This document shows positions 1 through 9,518 of a stretch of DNA of 64,000 nt, piece after piece. This DNA comes from Meishania litoralis (GTDB lineage Bacteria > Bacteroidota > Bacteroidia > Flavobacteriales > Flavobacteriaceae): positions 372,001-436,000 of the forward strand of contig NZ_JBHFPV010000001.1 of the NCBI RefSeq assembly GCF_042611095.1, in the 5' to 3' direction. Made by a program: the position numbers and the translations under genes. The notes beneath the pieces are model-generated. The model saw only the letters and a list, made by a program, of their open reading frames with translations. It was not told the DNA's origin and did not search any database. The stretch's first letter is position 1; each line of letters begins with the position of its first letter.

Positions 1-624
1 GAAGCCGCCCGACAATTGTCCGAAGACTATGGCATCAAGGCAAAAGCCTATGCTGCGAATGTTACCGATTTACCCGAAGTAGAAAGAGTAGTTTCAAATA
101 TTATAGCTGAGTTTGGGCGGTTGGACATACTGATCAATAGTGCCGGAATCAACATACGTGGAGCCATCGATGAATTGAAACCTGACGAATTCAACCAAGT
201 AATGAAGGTCAATGTCGATGGCACTTGGAACGTTTCCCGAGCCGTGGTCCCACAAATGAAAAAACAGGGAAGCGGTAAAATCATCAATATGGCAAGTACT
301 TTGGGCCTCGTTGGGTTGGCCAATCGAACCCCCTACGCAACAAGCAAGGGTGCCGTGGTACAATTGACCCGATCTTTAGGGTTGGAACTGGCACCTTTCA
401 ATATTAACGTAAATGCCATATGCCCAGGTCCATTTTTGACAGAGATGAACATTCCGATAGCGGATACCCCCGAGGCCAAAAACTTTATCGTCGGTGCAAC
501 GGCTTTGGCGCGTTGGGGCGAACTGCGCGAAATTCAAGGAGCGGCCCTTTTCTTGGCCAGTGATGCCGGTAGCTATATGGTCGGGTCGATGTTGACCGTT
601 GACGGAGGGTGGACGGCCAAATAA
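1..624 (+). CDS. SDR-family oxidoreductase, 5' end outside window
   Basis: NAD(P)-dependent short-chain dehydrogenase, missing its N-terminus: the frame is open from base 1, so the Rossmann glycine motif lies outside the window. Of 207 visible residues, the NSAG structural motif is near residue 46. The catalytic triad is visible as Ser99 (in NMAS), Tyr112 and Lys116 (YATSK). The C-terminus has the usual GSMLTVDGGW ending. It resembles gluconate 5-dehydrogenase and other sugar/polyol dehydrogenases of the family, but the substrate cannot be read from the sequence. It converges on the metallophosphoesterase, with 24 bases between the stops. The product family is very secure; the role in sugar metabolism is inferred from the neighbouring glycan operon. 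Confidence 0.93.
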   Translation, partial: EAARQLSEDYGIKAKAYAANVTDLPEVERVVSNIIAEFGRLDILINSAGINIRGAIDELKPDEFNQVMKVNVDGTWNVSRAVVPQMKKQGSGKIINMASTLGLVGLANRTPYATSKGAVVQLTRSLGLELAPFNINVNAICPGPFLTEMNIPIADTPEAKNFIVGATALARWGELREIQGAALFLASDAGSYMVGSMLTVDGGWTAK

Positions 625-648
625 TCATTCCATCTAGTGGAAGATACA

Positions 649-1659
649 CTATCGGTAGCGCAATTCGTAATCTGAGATTTCTGCGGAATACTCAGAGCCA
701 TATACAGGTTTGGGCATACCCATGTCATAAGGTGACGGGGCCATCCATTGACTTTTGACTCCTTCTATCCGCATCGTGCCCTGTGGGTCTATTTCGGCAA
801 AAGCATACAGAGGGTCCATGTACGGTGCCAAATTCGGCAACCATTTATACTCTTTGTACAATGCCTCGGGAAAACGATCGGTATTTCGATACTTATCTTC
901 CATCCATTGGTACGACATACTGTTGATTTCAATATAATCTATGCCATTCTGACGATGATGAAAGTCGATATGATTGTGACCGTTCATACAACAGACAACC
1001 TTTTCGCTGTTGGCTTCCAATATTTTTTGTAGTGAAAGGCGGTTCTTCACACCCCATTGATAATGCCATAGGCTCTGATGAGAAAAAACGATCGTTGGCA
1101 GTTCGGTACCCTCCAAATCACTTTTGAACCATGCTATCTGCTCATTATTTATATATGTGCGATACTTATCTTCGACATAAAAGTTTGAATTATCATAATC
1201 TACAAACTTCCCATCTTGGTATAAAAAGTTTGCATCAAGTACGATAAAATGAAAGTTTTGAAAATCAAAAGAATAATATGGATCTTGCATTTCCCAAAAT
1301 TCCATTGCCTGAAATTTCGAATGCCTATCCATATCATGATTACCTAAAACATGGTATTTTGGCCCCTTGAAGGCTCTCCAAATTTCAAGAAACGGAACGT
1401 TCTTGGGATCGGCCATACAAAAATCACCGAGTTGAACAATAAAATCAACTTCTTTACGCCCCGCTTCGCCAATAAACTTCTGCAGCCGTTGATCGGCATC
1501 GGGCATCAAGTCTTTGTGTACGTCGGCCACAATTCCGAAACGCAGTACTTCAGCAGAATTACCTAGACTTGCGCCAGGTCTAAAAGACAATACGGTCGAT
1601 GGAAGTATTGTGGTCATGGATCCCATCCCGAGCTGCGCGACAAAATTTCTACGTTTCAT
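649..1659 (-). CDS. Secreted calcineurin-like metallophosphoesterase
   Basis: Metal-dependent phosphoesterase of 336 residues. The metal-binding motifs appear in order: ADVH (Asp46, His48), LGD (Asp79), GNHD (106-109), a later FSHQ histidine and GHNH near the middle-C-terminal region. The N-terminus starts MKRRNF and continues into a hydrophobic stretch, which resembles a twin-arginine signal, so periplasmic or surface export is likely. It is the last gene of the minus-strand operon, 49 bases after the fucosidase gene. Substrate unknown: phosphorylated sugars, nucleotides or phosphodiesters are all possible. Being in a glycan operon suggests, but does not show, action on a phosphorylated or otherwise decorated saccharide. 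Confidence 0.88.
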   Translation of the reverse strand: MKRRNFVAQLGMGSMTTILPSTVLSFRPGASLGNSAEVLRFGIVADVHKDLMPDADQRLQKFIGEAGRKEVDFIVQLGDFCMADPKNVPFLEIWRAFKGPKYHVLGNHDMDRHSKFQAMEFWEMQDPYYSFDFQNFHFIVLDANFLYQDGKFVDYDNSNFYVEDKYRTYINNEQIAWFKSDLEGTELPTIVFSHQSLWHYQWGVKNRLSLQKILEANSEKVVCCMNGHNHIDFHHRQNGIDYIEINSMSYQWMEDKYRNTDRFPEALYKEYKWLPNLAPYMDPLYAFAEIDPQGTMRIEGVKSQWMAPSPYDMGMPKPVYGSEYSAEISDYELRYR

Positions 1660-1708
1660 TCAACACATTGATTTAAAACCGATAGGTGTAAGCCTAAGCT
1701 ATCAAACC

Positions 1709-3808
1709 TTACTCCATCACTGTAATTATGCCAATCTCGGCAAATGATGCCCTTAAATCATCACCATCTACCGTAACCCCTCTTAACTTCACATATCGCG
1801 CCTTGGTAACGTCAAAATGAACGGTCTGCTCGATCCGGTTGTTCACTACATTGCCAAACTCGCCTTTGGCGGCAGGTTTCCAATTCTTGTTATCGGTGCT
1901 TACCAAAAATTCATAATTTGTAATTATACCAAAGGGATAACGCTCTTGGATCGGCCAATACGAAAATCCTTTAAGGCCGTAGACCTTTCCTAGGTCAATT
2001 ATTACTTCCTGCGGTACATTGACACCTTCATCAGTGGCCCAAAACGTATAGGGATCTTCATCGATCATTTTATGTGCATCTTCCAGATTACCGGAAGAGG
2101 TCCAAAATACCTTCCAATCCTTTTTCGGAATATCAAAATAATACTCAGCAGGTGCCGTTTGTTGACCATTATCGGGATCTACACTGATCGCCTTTACCGA
2201 AGTTGGCCCACTGATCAATAAAGGCGCTTCATACTTATTCGATTCCTTGGTCGGGTCTGAACCATCAAGGGTATAATGTATATCAACATTTTTATCGGGA
2301 ACCGATAAGTATATGGTACCTTCTCGGTTTCTTTTGGCAACCGGTTCGGTCAGCAAGTTCGGTGCCCTGTACAATTCAATACTCGATATGGCCAAAGGCC
2401 CTTTGGCATCTAAAAAGTTCACCCTAATTTTTGTGGCCTCAACAGTATCAAAACGCAAAATACGCTTGTAACCGACCGTGGTCTGTCCGTCGATTTCGAC
2501 CCATTCACCATCGACCTCGGCGTCTAAAATAAAACGTTTGACGCGCTGCCCCAATGGAATATATTCTTGGATAATGATTCGATTCACCTCGGTGGGCCCA
2601 CCTAAATCTATCGTTATCATGGCGCGCGAAATACTATCATTGGTCGCCCAATAGGTCTCCGAATTGCCATCGTTTACATTTTGTGCCCCAAAATGCCCCC
2701 CTTTGCCCCTTTCATCAGAGGCACTAACGGTTTTGCCTTGTGCTAGTTCATTGGCAAAATCCTTGCCCAATTGTTCTTTTAGGGCCATTAATTGTTTGAC
2801 ATCTTCCTCGTGTACCAAACCGCGGGTATCTACAGGAAGGTTAAGTAGAAGGTTGGCATTTCTACCAATTGATCGGTAGTATATGTCGAGTAAAATCGGT
2901 AAAGATTTGACCTGATGGTCCTCTCGCGGATGATAGTACCAACCCGGTCGAATGGAAACGTCAGCCTCGGCGGGCAACCAATGGGTGCCATCTTCATGCC
3001 CTGAACGCAGTTCTACATAGCGTGGCCAACCAGGATATATCTCATCGCGCCGCATGATGTTCCAATTGGTCTCATTCGCCCATCCTTCTTCGTTGCCAAC
3101 CCATCGAATATCGGGGCCGCCATCACTAAAAATAACGGCATTGGGCTGCAGCTCGCGCACTATGGCCTCGGCCGTATCCCATTCGTAATAGGTCTTGTTA
3201 TCGATTTTACGTGTTTCGTTGGCACCGCCATAATAGCCGGAACCTCCGTTGGCACCATCGAACCAAACCTCGAAGACCTCACCATAATTCGTCAAAAGCT
3301 CCCGCAGCTGTTCATGGAATTTTTTAACGTATTCGGGGTTACCATAATCCTTGTCATGACGATCCCAAGGTGATAAATAGATTCCGAATTTCAATCCGTA
3401 TTCCGCACAGGCTTCAGACAAATCTTTTATTACATCTCCATTACCATCTTTCCATGGTGAATTTTTAACGGAATGCTCCGTAGTATTGGTCGGCCACAGA
3501 CAAAATCCATCATGGTGTTTTGCCGTGATGATTATACCTTTCATGCCGGCCTCCTTGGCCACTTTAGCCCATTGCCTTGTATCCAATTCCGTTGGGTCGA
3601 ACTGCTGCGGAGATTCACCTCCGGTGCCCCATTCCATATTGGTAAAGGTATTCATGTTGAAGTGCACAAAAGCATAATATTGTAGATCATGCCAAGCCAA
3701 TTGCCTTTCCGCTGGCAAAGGGCCGACGGGTTTCGGGGGTTCCACTTTGGTACAAGAAACGAATGAAAACACTACCAAGGCTGCGATAAACAAAGTCTTA
3801 TTCTTCAT
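1709..3808 (-). CDS. Alpha-L-fucosidase (GH29) lipoprotein with discoidin domains
   Basis: Exo-acting alpha-L-fucosidase of 699 residues. A lipoprotein signal ends at the FSFVSC lipobox (Cys19), so surface or periplasmic anchoring is expected. The GH29 barrel covers about residues 30-370, with the AKHHDGFCLW strand and the VWFDG motif whose Asp184 fits the catalytic nucleophile. After it come an F5/8 type C (discoidin-like) module (about 375-490), a chitobiase-C-terminal-like beta module with HYTLDGSDPT (about 500-565) and a second F5/8 module up to the end. These carbohydrate-binding modules suit an insoluble or polymeric glycan. Six bases separate it from the upstream hydrolase. The GH29 assignment is very secure; linkage specificity is not readable. 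Confidence 0.94.
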   Translation of the reverse strand: MKNKTLFIAALVVFSFVSCTKVEPPKPVGPLPAERQLAWHDLQYYAFVHFNMNTFTNMEWGTGGESPQQFDPTELDTRQWAKVAKEAGMKGIIITAKHHDGFCLWPTNTTEHSVKNSPWKDGNGDVIKDLSEACAEYGLKFGIYLSPWDRHDKDYGNPEYVKKFHEQLRELLTNYGEVFEVWFDGANGGSGYYGGANETRKIDNKTYYEWDTAEAIVRELQPNAVIFSDGGPDIRWVGNEEGWANETNWNIMRRDEIYPGWPRYVELRSGHEDGTHWLPAEADVSIRPGWYYHPREDHQVKSLPILLDIYYRSIGRNANLLLNLPVDTRGLVHEEDVKQLMALKEQLGKDFANELAQGKTVSASDERGKGGHFGAQNVNDGNSETYWATNDSISRAMITIDLGGPTEVNRIIIQEYIPLGQRVKRFILDAEVDGEWVEIDGQTTVGYKRILRFDTVEATKIRVNFLDAKGPLAISSIELYRAPNLLTEPVAKRNREGTIYLSVPDKNVDIHYTLDGSDPTKESNKYEAPLLISGPTSVKAISVDPDNGQQTAPAEYYFDIPKKDWKVFWTSSGNLEDAHKMIDEDPYTFWATDEGVNVPQEVIIDLGKVYGLKGFSYWPIQERYPFGIITNYEFLVSTDNKNWKPAAKGEFGNVVNNRIEQTVHFDVTKARYVKLRGVTVDGDDLRASFAEIGIITVME

Positions 3809-3814
3809 GATTTT

Positions 3815-5965
3815 TTATTCTATAATGTACCAGGAATAACCCTTTGCGGGTATTCGAACATTCAATGTTATTTCAAAATTTCGATCCAATTCAAGTACTT
3901 CAGCCTTGCCCTGCCGATCGGATACAGATGCTCGGTCTACCAACCCCGTATAATATAAGGGAATTTTTATGTTCTCTCGGATCTCATTTTTAGTGGGGTT
4001 GAAAAGTAGTACGAACCCCTTTTCCCTTAAATCAGGATTTACATGCATAAAACCATCCCAAGATCGCCCGTTCGGCCTTCTTAAATGAAGGATGTCGGAA
4101 TTCAAAATATCACGGTACTTTTTATAATGGGCAATCTGTTCGATGACCAAGGCCTTGGTTATTTCCGAATCAAATAATCTAGGCCCTCGATAGCATGCCT
4201 GCACACCTGAACCATAGTTCTGAACCATATGGGCCTCATAAGAGTCTAAATGTTCCCGCAAGGGTTCAAGGGTCGCCGCATCACCTCCGCCATGGTATTC
4301 GGTCAACGGCACGAAGGTCCAAGCCATTGATGGTGTCTTTTCCCACGTGCCATCATAAATGTTCTGCCTCCCCAAAATAATCTGTTGATCTCTCGGAAGC
4401 GACCAATTTACCTCGCGATAGCCTATACCGCATTTGTTCGACCCCTGTAAAAAATAGAAATCGGGGGCATTGAGATAAATATCCTTCTCCCTTAACCAGT
4501 TGTAGAATTGTTTGGTCATGTTCCATTGCACCCATTGTGAATCTTCATAGCCCTTATGGTGGGTATGCGTTGTCGAAGCGCAATAATCGCCAGGGTACGG
4601 ACCATCATGCTCCAATAGATCAAACCCTGTCTTGTCTAAAAAATATCGTAGTTTTTCAAAGTAATCCTTGCCCCATTGCGAAGCCAAACAAGGGGCGTTC
4701 AAGAATTTGGCACCCCCGGGCCTACCGGTATCCTTATCGATGACGTCTACCGAATCGTGGATCTTTCGGCTCGAAAACAATGAATACCCGCCCAATTCAA
4801 TCCCCTTGCCATGGGCGTAGTCGGCCAATTCTTTAAATTTTGAAATATTCGTTGCCGTAGTATCTTCCATATCAAGGCCACTGCCGAAACTTAGAATCAC
4901 CATTTCATATCCGGTCGCAACGCATTGGTCCACTGCCGATTTCACGGCATCGCTATCGGTCGTGGTCAAGTGCATGAAAATCGGATTTTCGGTCGCCCAT
5001 GGGGCCAAGGTTCGATACATTTTTCTGATCGACAGGGCGTTTCTCGCCCTATCGGTGCCATTCAACAACAATTCGTAGGTATGGAAGCTTTCGAATACCT
5101 CGCCGGATTTCAAAGCCGCATCGGGACCAATTTTCAACTTACTTTCCAAAAGGCACGGTGTTTCCATTTTCCAGTTCACCTGGGAAGTATACTCGGGATC
5201 GACTTCCCAAAAAGTGGTCACATTCGATTCGCCCGAGGTAAACCCACCGAAGGCATAATCGCTTTCGACATGAATATTGGGCCGTTTCCATTCACGTGGT
5301 GTTTCCACTGGGTTTTCGACTTCTGGAAATGCCAATAATTCACTTTTAAAACTATCTATGGTGATGTTCTTGCCTGATTTATTTTCGACGGTAATCCATT
5401 TTGCGATCAAAGGGATCCCATCATAAATCTCATAGTGCAACTTGACCAAAACTCCCCTTGTTTCACCGGTGTCACGTTCAAAACTAAGGATCAACTCTTT
5501 GCCAGTGGGTATTGTTTTTTCCGCGGTATGATATCGTTTGGTTCCCTTCCATTTAATTTTGGGAAGCATGCCCCTAACGGTATGGCTTTTATATTGGAAC
5601 GCATCCTCGATTGAAGTCAAGCCATCCAACCATTCTTCCAGAAGATACCCGTGTTCCGGAAGTCCTGTCAGCCCGCCAATCGCATAGGTCTCCCCATTGA
5701 TGGTAACCTCGGCCTCAGGTTTTATACTCCTCAGCATTACCTCTCCCGTAACCAAATTTCTAAAATCGACGGTTGCCGCATTCGGTGCGATCTTGATCCG
5801 TCGTTCGACCAGACCGTTACCCAAAACAATATCACCATCCATCATATCGATGGCAGCTTTGTAATGGTCATTATCTAGAAGCCAATCAATAGGGTCGTCA
5901 GATTCTTGCGCCCTACAAAATCCACCAAGCACCAATAAAGTGCATAGAAATAGCTTTTTTATCAT
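3815..5965 (-). CDS. Secreted alpha-galactosidase-like glycoside hydrolase, family uncertain
   Basis: 716-residue secreted protein with a signal peptide ending near FCRAQ. The N-terminal half is a beta-sandwich-like region rich in aromatic strands. The C-terminal half looks like a TIM barrel of the GH27/GH36 (clan GH-D) kind: VILSFGSG, then LGGYSLFSS, and LLEHDGPYPGDYC, where Asp454 sits where a GH-D nucleophile would. A small C-terminal beta domain closes the protein (VLLFNPT region). I do not recognise a named family with certainty. Placement between a sulfatase and a fucosidase makes a role on galactose or another sugar of a sulfated fucose-rich glycan the best inference. Confidence 0.72.
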   Translation of the reverse strand: MIKKLFLCTLLVLGGFCRAQESDDPIDWLLDNDHYKAAIDMMDGDIVLGNGLVERRIKIAPNAATVDFRNLVTGEVMLRSIKPEAEVTINGETYAIGGLTGLPEHGYLLEEWLDGLTSIEDAFQYKSHTVRGMLPKIKWKGTKRYHTAEKTIPTGKELILSFERDTGETRGVLVKLHYEIYDGIPLIAKWITVENKSGKNITIDSFKSELLAFPEVENPVETPREWKRPNIHVESDYAFGGFTSGESNVTTFWEVDPEYTSQVNWKMETPCLLESKLKIGPDAALKSGEVFESFHTYELLLNGTDRARNALSIRKMYRTLAPWATENPIFMHLTTTDSDAVKSAVDQCVATGYEMVILSFGSGLDMEDTTATNISKFKELADYAHGKGIELGGYSLFSSRKIHDSVDVIDKDTGRPGGAKFLNAPCLASQWGKDYFEKLRYFLDKTGFDLLEHDGPYPGDYCASTTHTHHKGYEDSQWVQWNMTKQFYNWLREKDIYLNAPDFYFLQGSNKCGIGYREVNWSLPRDQQIILGRQNIYDGTWEKTPSMAWTFVPLTEYHGGGDAATLEPLREHLDSYEAHMVQNYGSGVQACYRGPRLFDSEITKALVIEQIAHYKKYRDILNSDILHLRRPNGRSWDGFMHVNPDLREKGFVLLFNPTKNEIRENIKIPLYYTGLVDRASVSDRQGKAEVLELDRNFEITLNVRIPAKGYSWYIIE

Positions 5966-5983
5966 TCTTGTAGTTTCAGGTTT

Positions 5984-7528
5984 TCAAAACAATTCAATCG
6001 GATAAACCACGTGTTCGCCCGTAACCTTGTCGATAGGCATTTGTGCGTTCATATCTTTCAAACGATTCGTCAATAGTTGGGCCAGTTCTCTTGCTTTTTC
6101 AGGATTATCGGCTACAAGGTTTTTTGATTCGCCAATGTCTTCTACGATATTATATAGTTCAATACGCCTGTCGGCATGAAAATATATAAGTTTCCACTCG
6201 CCATTTCTCACCGTACTTGCGGCGCCGATTCCCGGGCCCGTAACGCCCCACTCGTTCGGATAATGCCATATCAATGGTCTTGTACCGGCATACTCATGCT
6301 CTCCTTTTAGGACAGCGGTAAAACTTTCACCATCAATTTTTTGAACCGTCTGTAAACTGTCAATACCGGCCATTTCGATAATCGTTGGATAGAAATCTTC
6401 GATTATTACCTGATAATCGGTTACCGATTCAGGTTTTGTCTTCCCAGGCCATTTGACCAACATCGGCTCACGAATACCGCCTTCATACATCGAGCCCTTG
6501 CCACTGGCCAAAGGTTTATTATGGGTATGTGGCTCCCCACCGCGGGCATGAGCGCTTAATCCTCCATTATCGGACATAAAGAGAATGATCGTATTCTCAC
6601 CGATGTTCTTTTTCTCAAGAAAATCCATGATGTCGCCCAAACTTTTGTCCATACCTTCAACCATCGATGCGTATTTGGCCTCGATCGAATCCAGTCCTTT
6701 TTCTAGATATTTTTGAAAGAACCTATCGTCGCCCATAATCGGGGTATGAACGGCATAATGGGCCATATAAAGGAAGAAGGGTTGCTGCACGGTTACGGCC
6801 GAATCTAAAGCCTTTAACGCTTCTTGCGTAATGGCTTCGGTCAAATAAATATCCTTACCGTGATATTTTTCCAGGCCGGGGACGGCCCATATTTCCTTTC
6901 CTTCTTTTCCGTTGCCAAAATTTTCGGTTCCCAAATAGCTTTCAGGGGCACCTGCGGCGTGGCCCGCAATATTGATATCGAAACCAAGGTTCAACGGATT
7001 CTCGCCAGGGGTACCGATTGCCCCCAAGTGCGCTTTTCCGGCATGGACCGTAAAGTAACCAACGTCATGCAAAGCCTGGGGCAATGGCATGGCGTAAACA
7101 GCCAGGGAATCGCCTGCTACAGGACTCATTCCATTGACATTCCACCTTGGGAATTCAAGTTGCGGATGATTCACTTCCATCGGCTGGATAACGTCTTTCT
7201 TTAAAGTCCAATTGGTCACCCGATGCCGTGCAGCGTTCATTCCCGTCATCAGACTTACCCGCGTCGGGGAACAGACCGGGGTGGCATAGGCTTGGGTAAA
7301 TTTCATGCCCTCTTTGGCCAAACGTTCCATATTCGGGGTATGGTACCGATCATTAAATGCCGTTTTTTCAGTCCAAAAAGGAACAGAGGTATCTTGCCAT
7401 CCCATGTCATCGACCAAGAACAGAACGATATTCGGGGCCGGTTCTTCAATGGCCTCATTTTCACAGGAAACCAAAGCAACCAAGCAAAGCCCTACTAATA
7501 TTATCGTTTCAAAAAATCTATTCATCAT
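5984..7528 (-). CDS. Formylglycine-dependent sulfatase (type I), lipoprotein
   Basis: Type I sulfatase of 514 residues removing sulfate esters, probably from a glycan. The N-terminus is a lipoprotein signal with the lipobox ALVSC (Cys22). The metal-binding FLVDDMG motif is near residue 40. The signature CSPTRVSLMTG starts at Cys86, the residue that maturation would turn into formylglycine. The metal-site SDNGG motif appears in the middle and further substrate-side residues follow (KPLASGKGSMYEGGIREP). No maturase gene lies in this window, so the sulfatase-modifying enzyme must be encoded elsewhere. Only 14 bases separate it from the upstream sulfatase, which supports co-transcription. Confidence 0.94.
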   Translation of the reverse strand: MMNRFFETIILVGLCLVALVSCENEAIEEPAPNIVLFLVDDMGWQDTSVPFWTEKTAFNDRYHTPNMERLAKEGMKFTQAYATPVCSPTRVSLMTGMNAARHRVTNWTLKKDVIQPMEVNHPQLEFPRWNVNGMSPVAGDSLAVYAMPLPQALHDVGYFTVHAGKAHLGAIGTPGENPLNLGFDINIAGHAAGAPESYLGTENFGNGKEGKEIWAVPGLEKYHGKDIYLTEAITQEALKALDSAVTVQQPFFLYMAHYAVHTPIMGDDRFFQKYLEKGLDSIEAKYASMVEGMDKSLGDIMDFLEKKNIGENTIILFMSDNGGLSAHARGGEPHTHNKPLASGKGSMYEGGIREPMLVKWPGKTKPESVTDYQVIIEDFYPTIIEMAGIDSLQTVQKIDGESFTAVLKGEHEYAGTRPLIWHYPNEWGVTGPGIGAASTVRNGEWKLIYFHADRRIELYNIVEDIGESKNLVADNPEKARELAQLLTNRLKDMNAQMPIDKVTGEHVVYPIELF

Positions 7529-7542
7529 ATTAACTTATCATA

Positions 7543-9138
7543 TTATTCCTCAAAGACCAATAACTGTTTCCAATTTTTTGAACCAAAAGCTTCAAGATCA
7601 TTTTTTTGGTTTTTACCATCCGTACTTCGGCCGTTCTCGATATACGAGACCATCAACTGCTTTAATGCCTTCACTTTTTCGGGATGATCAGCGTACAGAT
7701 TATTTTTTTCTTCCGGGTCCACATCCAAATCGAACAATTGAAACTTTGGTAGGTCTCGAATGCCTTCTGAATCAGGTTTCGGGTCACTCCAGCCTCCAGA
7801 ACCGGGACAAAAAACCAGTTTCCAATTAGCCTTTCGAATAGCAAAGCTTCCATTGATGGAATGATGTACCGTAGCTTCCCTTTTGTACTCTACAGAATCA
7901 GTACCCATCAAAAGGGGCATCAATGAAAAACTATCCTCGCCCTCATTGTCTTTCAAGGGGACCCCTATTAGATCGGCACAAGTAGCCATAAGATCGGTCG
8001 TACAAATCGTTTTGTTGGATACGCTGCCCGGTCGAATCTTATCGGGCCATCTCACAATAAAGGGAACGCGGTGCCCACCTTCATATATATCGGCCTTATG
8101 GCCTCGATATATAGCACTGGGGTCATGGTTCTTGGCACCCAAGATTTCAAAATCGGCCTGGGGCGAGCATCCGTTGTCACTGGTGAAGATCACGATCGTA
8201 TTTTCGGCAATTCCTTTTTCATCCAAAACTTGGGCCAACCGCCCCATATAATCGTCGATCTGCATCACGAAATCGGCATAGGGGTTCAAACCGCTTTTTC
8301 CGAGCCATTGCTCCGTAGGAAGTATGGGGGTATGCGGCGATGGCAACGCCAAATACAAAAAAAACGGGTCCGCAGAATTTGCCTGTTCCTCAATATACTC
8401 AAAAGATTTCCTGAAAAAATTCGGGGTTACGTCATCATGTTTAAAATCGTTCCCGGTAGGGCCTTCACGCCACCAAGTGTATTTTCCGGTGTCAACTGTA
8501 ACAGTGTCAGGTATGGTTGTAGGCATACCGTTTTCAACGTAAACATAAGGCGCCATATCAAGGGAACCCGAATGCCCATACGAATAATCAAAACCCAATG
8601 TTTCAGGGCCATTCGATATGGGTCTTGAAAAATCGATGTTCGCATAGTCGGCAGGGCTCCAACCCTCACCCCCGACACTATCACCTGCCTTCAACGCCCA
8701 ATCCCAACCAAGATGCCACTTTCCGATAAAAGCGGTTTTATAACCCGCCCCCTTTAAAAGCGAGGCGACCGTTGTTCTCGAATTCGGAATCAAGGCTTTG
8801 GAAACACCGGTCAAGACCCCTGATTTCAACGGGCTTCTCCAATTATACCTACCCGTCATTATACCATACCTCGTCGGCGTGCATACTGCCGCAGAAGTAT
8901 GGGCGTCGGTAAATTTTATGCCCGCTGCCGCCAGCTTATCGATAGATGGCGTAAGAATCTTTCCATCGGAATTAAAAGCATGAATATCCCCGTATCCCAA
9001 ATCATCGGCCAACACATAGATAATGTTGGGATATTTAACTGTTTCCAAACTTTGTTCCTTCTTTTCAGTACATGAAACAACGAATAGCGGTAAAGCATAT
9101 AAAAACCACAAAAAAAACAACCGCGACTCTTTTGGCAT
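7543..9138 (-). CDS. Formylglycine-dependent arylsulfatase-type enzyme, lipoprotein
   Basis: Second type I sulfatase, 531 residues, first gene of the operon. Its leader ends at the lipobox FVVSC (Cys23). YVLADDLGYGD supplies the first metal ligands, and CTPTRYGIMTG (Cys86) is the formylglycine site. TSDNGCSP and IYEGGHRVP are the later conserved blocks. It resembles the arylsulfatase A-like subfamilies more than its neighbour does, and the two are clearly not recent duplicates. Two different sulfatases in one operon suggest that sulfate is removed at two positions or from two sugars of the same polymer. Substrate is inferred from context only. Confidence 0.94.
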   Translation of the reverse strand: MPKESRLFFLWFLYALPLFVVSCTEKKEQSLETVKYPNIIYVLADDLGYGDIHAFNSDGKILTPSIDKLAAAGIKFTDAHTSAAVCTPTRYGIMTGRYNWRSPLKSGVLTGVSKALIPNSRTTVASLLKGAGYKTAFIGKWHLGWDWALKAGDSVGGEGWSPADYANIDFSRPISNGPETLGFDYSYGHSGSLDMAPYVYVENGMPTTIPDTVTVDTGKYTWWREGPTGNDFKHDDVTPNFFRKSFEYIEEQANSADPFFLYLALPSPHTPILPTEQWLGKSGLNPYADFVMQIDDYMGRLAQVLDEKGIAENTIVIFTSDNGCSPQADFEILGAKNHDPSAIYRGHKADIYEGGHRVPFIVRWPDKIRPGSVSNKTICTTDLMATCADLIGVPLKDNEGEDSFSLMPLLMGTDSVEYKREATVHHSINGSFAIRKANWKLVFCPGSGGWSDPKPDSEGIRDLPKFQLFDLDVDPEEKNNLYADHPEKVKALKQLMVSYIENGRSTDGKNQKNDLEAFGSKNWKQLLVFEE

Positions 9139-9414
9139 ACTAATTAGATTGAAGCTCGGACTAAATTAATCATTCGAAGACAAACTCTTCAACGAAACCC
9201 TAAAAGTATGTGCATGACAGATGGCCAAAATGAGTAAGTCTTCATCAGGCGACTGATTTCAGCCCATATTTTTCCTTTCCTTTTGTCTTTGACAAAAAAA
9301 TATCAGTTTTTGACCATTGACTATTAGCTTATCATCATTCTTAATCGTATATTTAAACAACGTTCTTATTTTAATTGCCCAAATAAGATCATTTGAGTTA
9401 GTTTTAGTTTATAA
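9139..9414. other. Intergenic region upstream of the sulfatase operon
   Basis: This gap lies between the divergent sulfatase and exonuclease genes. I see no credible reading frame. It holds a candidate promoter for the sulfatase operon on the minus strand (9161-9192) and ends at a strong plus-strand terminator (9415-9449). The rest is AT-rich, without a recognisable RNA family. Confidence 0.6.
9161..9192 (-). promoter_or_regulatory. Candidate promoter of the sulfatase operon
   Basis: On the minus strand TTG (9190-9192), 21 bases of spacing, then TAATTTAG (9161-9168). This is close to the Bacteroidota pattern TTG / TAnnTTTG with one mismatch in the -7 box. It lies 23 bases upstream of the sulfatase start. 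Inferred from spacing and consensus only. Confidence 0.3.
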
Positions 9415-9449
9415 ATGGTTGTCTATTCGAAAATAGGCAGCCATTTTTT
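9415..9449 (+). terminator. Orphan Rho-independent terminator
   Basis: A 13-bp stem (9415-9427 with 9432-9444, two G-U pairs when read as plus-strand RNA) with a CGAA loop is followed directly by a run of T (9444-9449). This is a textbook terminator in the plus direction. No plus-strand gene lies upstream, so it ends either a small RNA or a leader transcript ahead of the exonuclease gene. Confidence 0.65.
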
Positions 9450-9518
9450 CATTCTATGAAATTGTATAAGGGCATTTCCAATTTTGCCCTAACTTTAAGG
9501 TTCTAAAAAAAACAGGAC

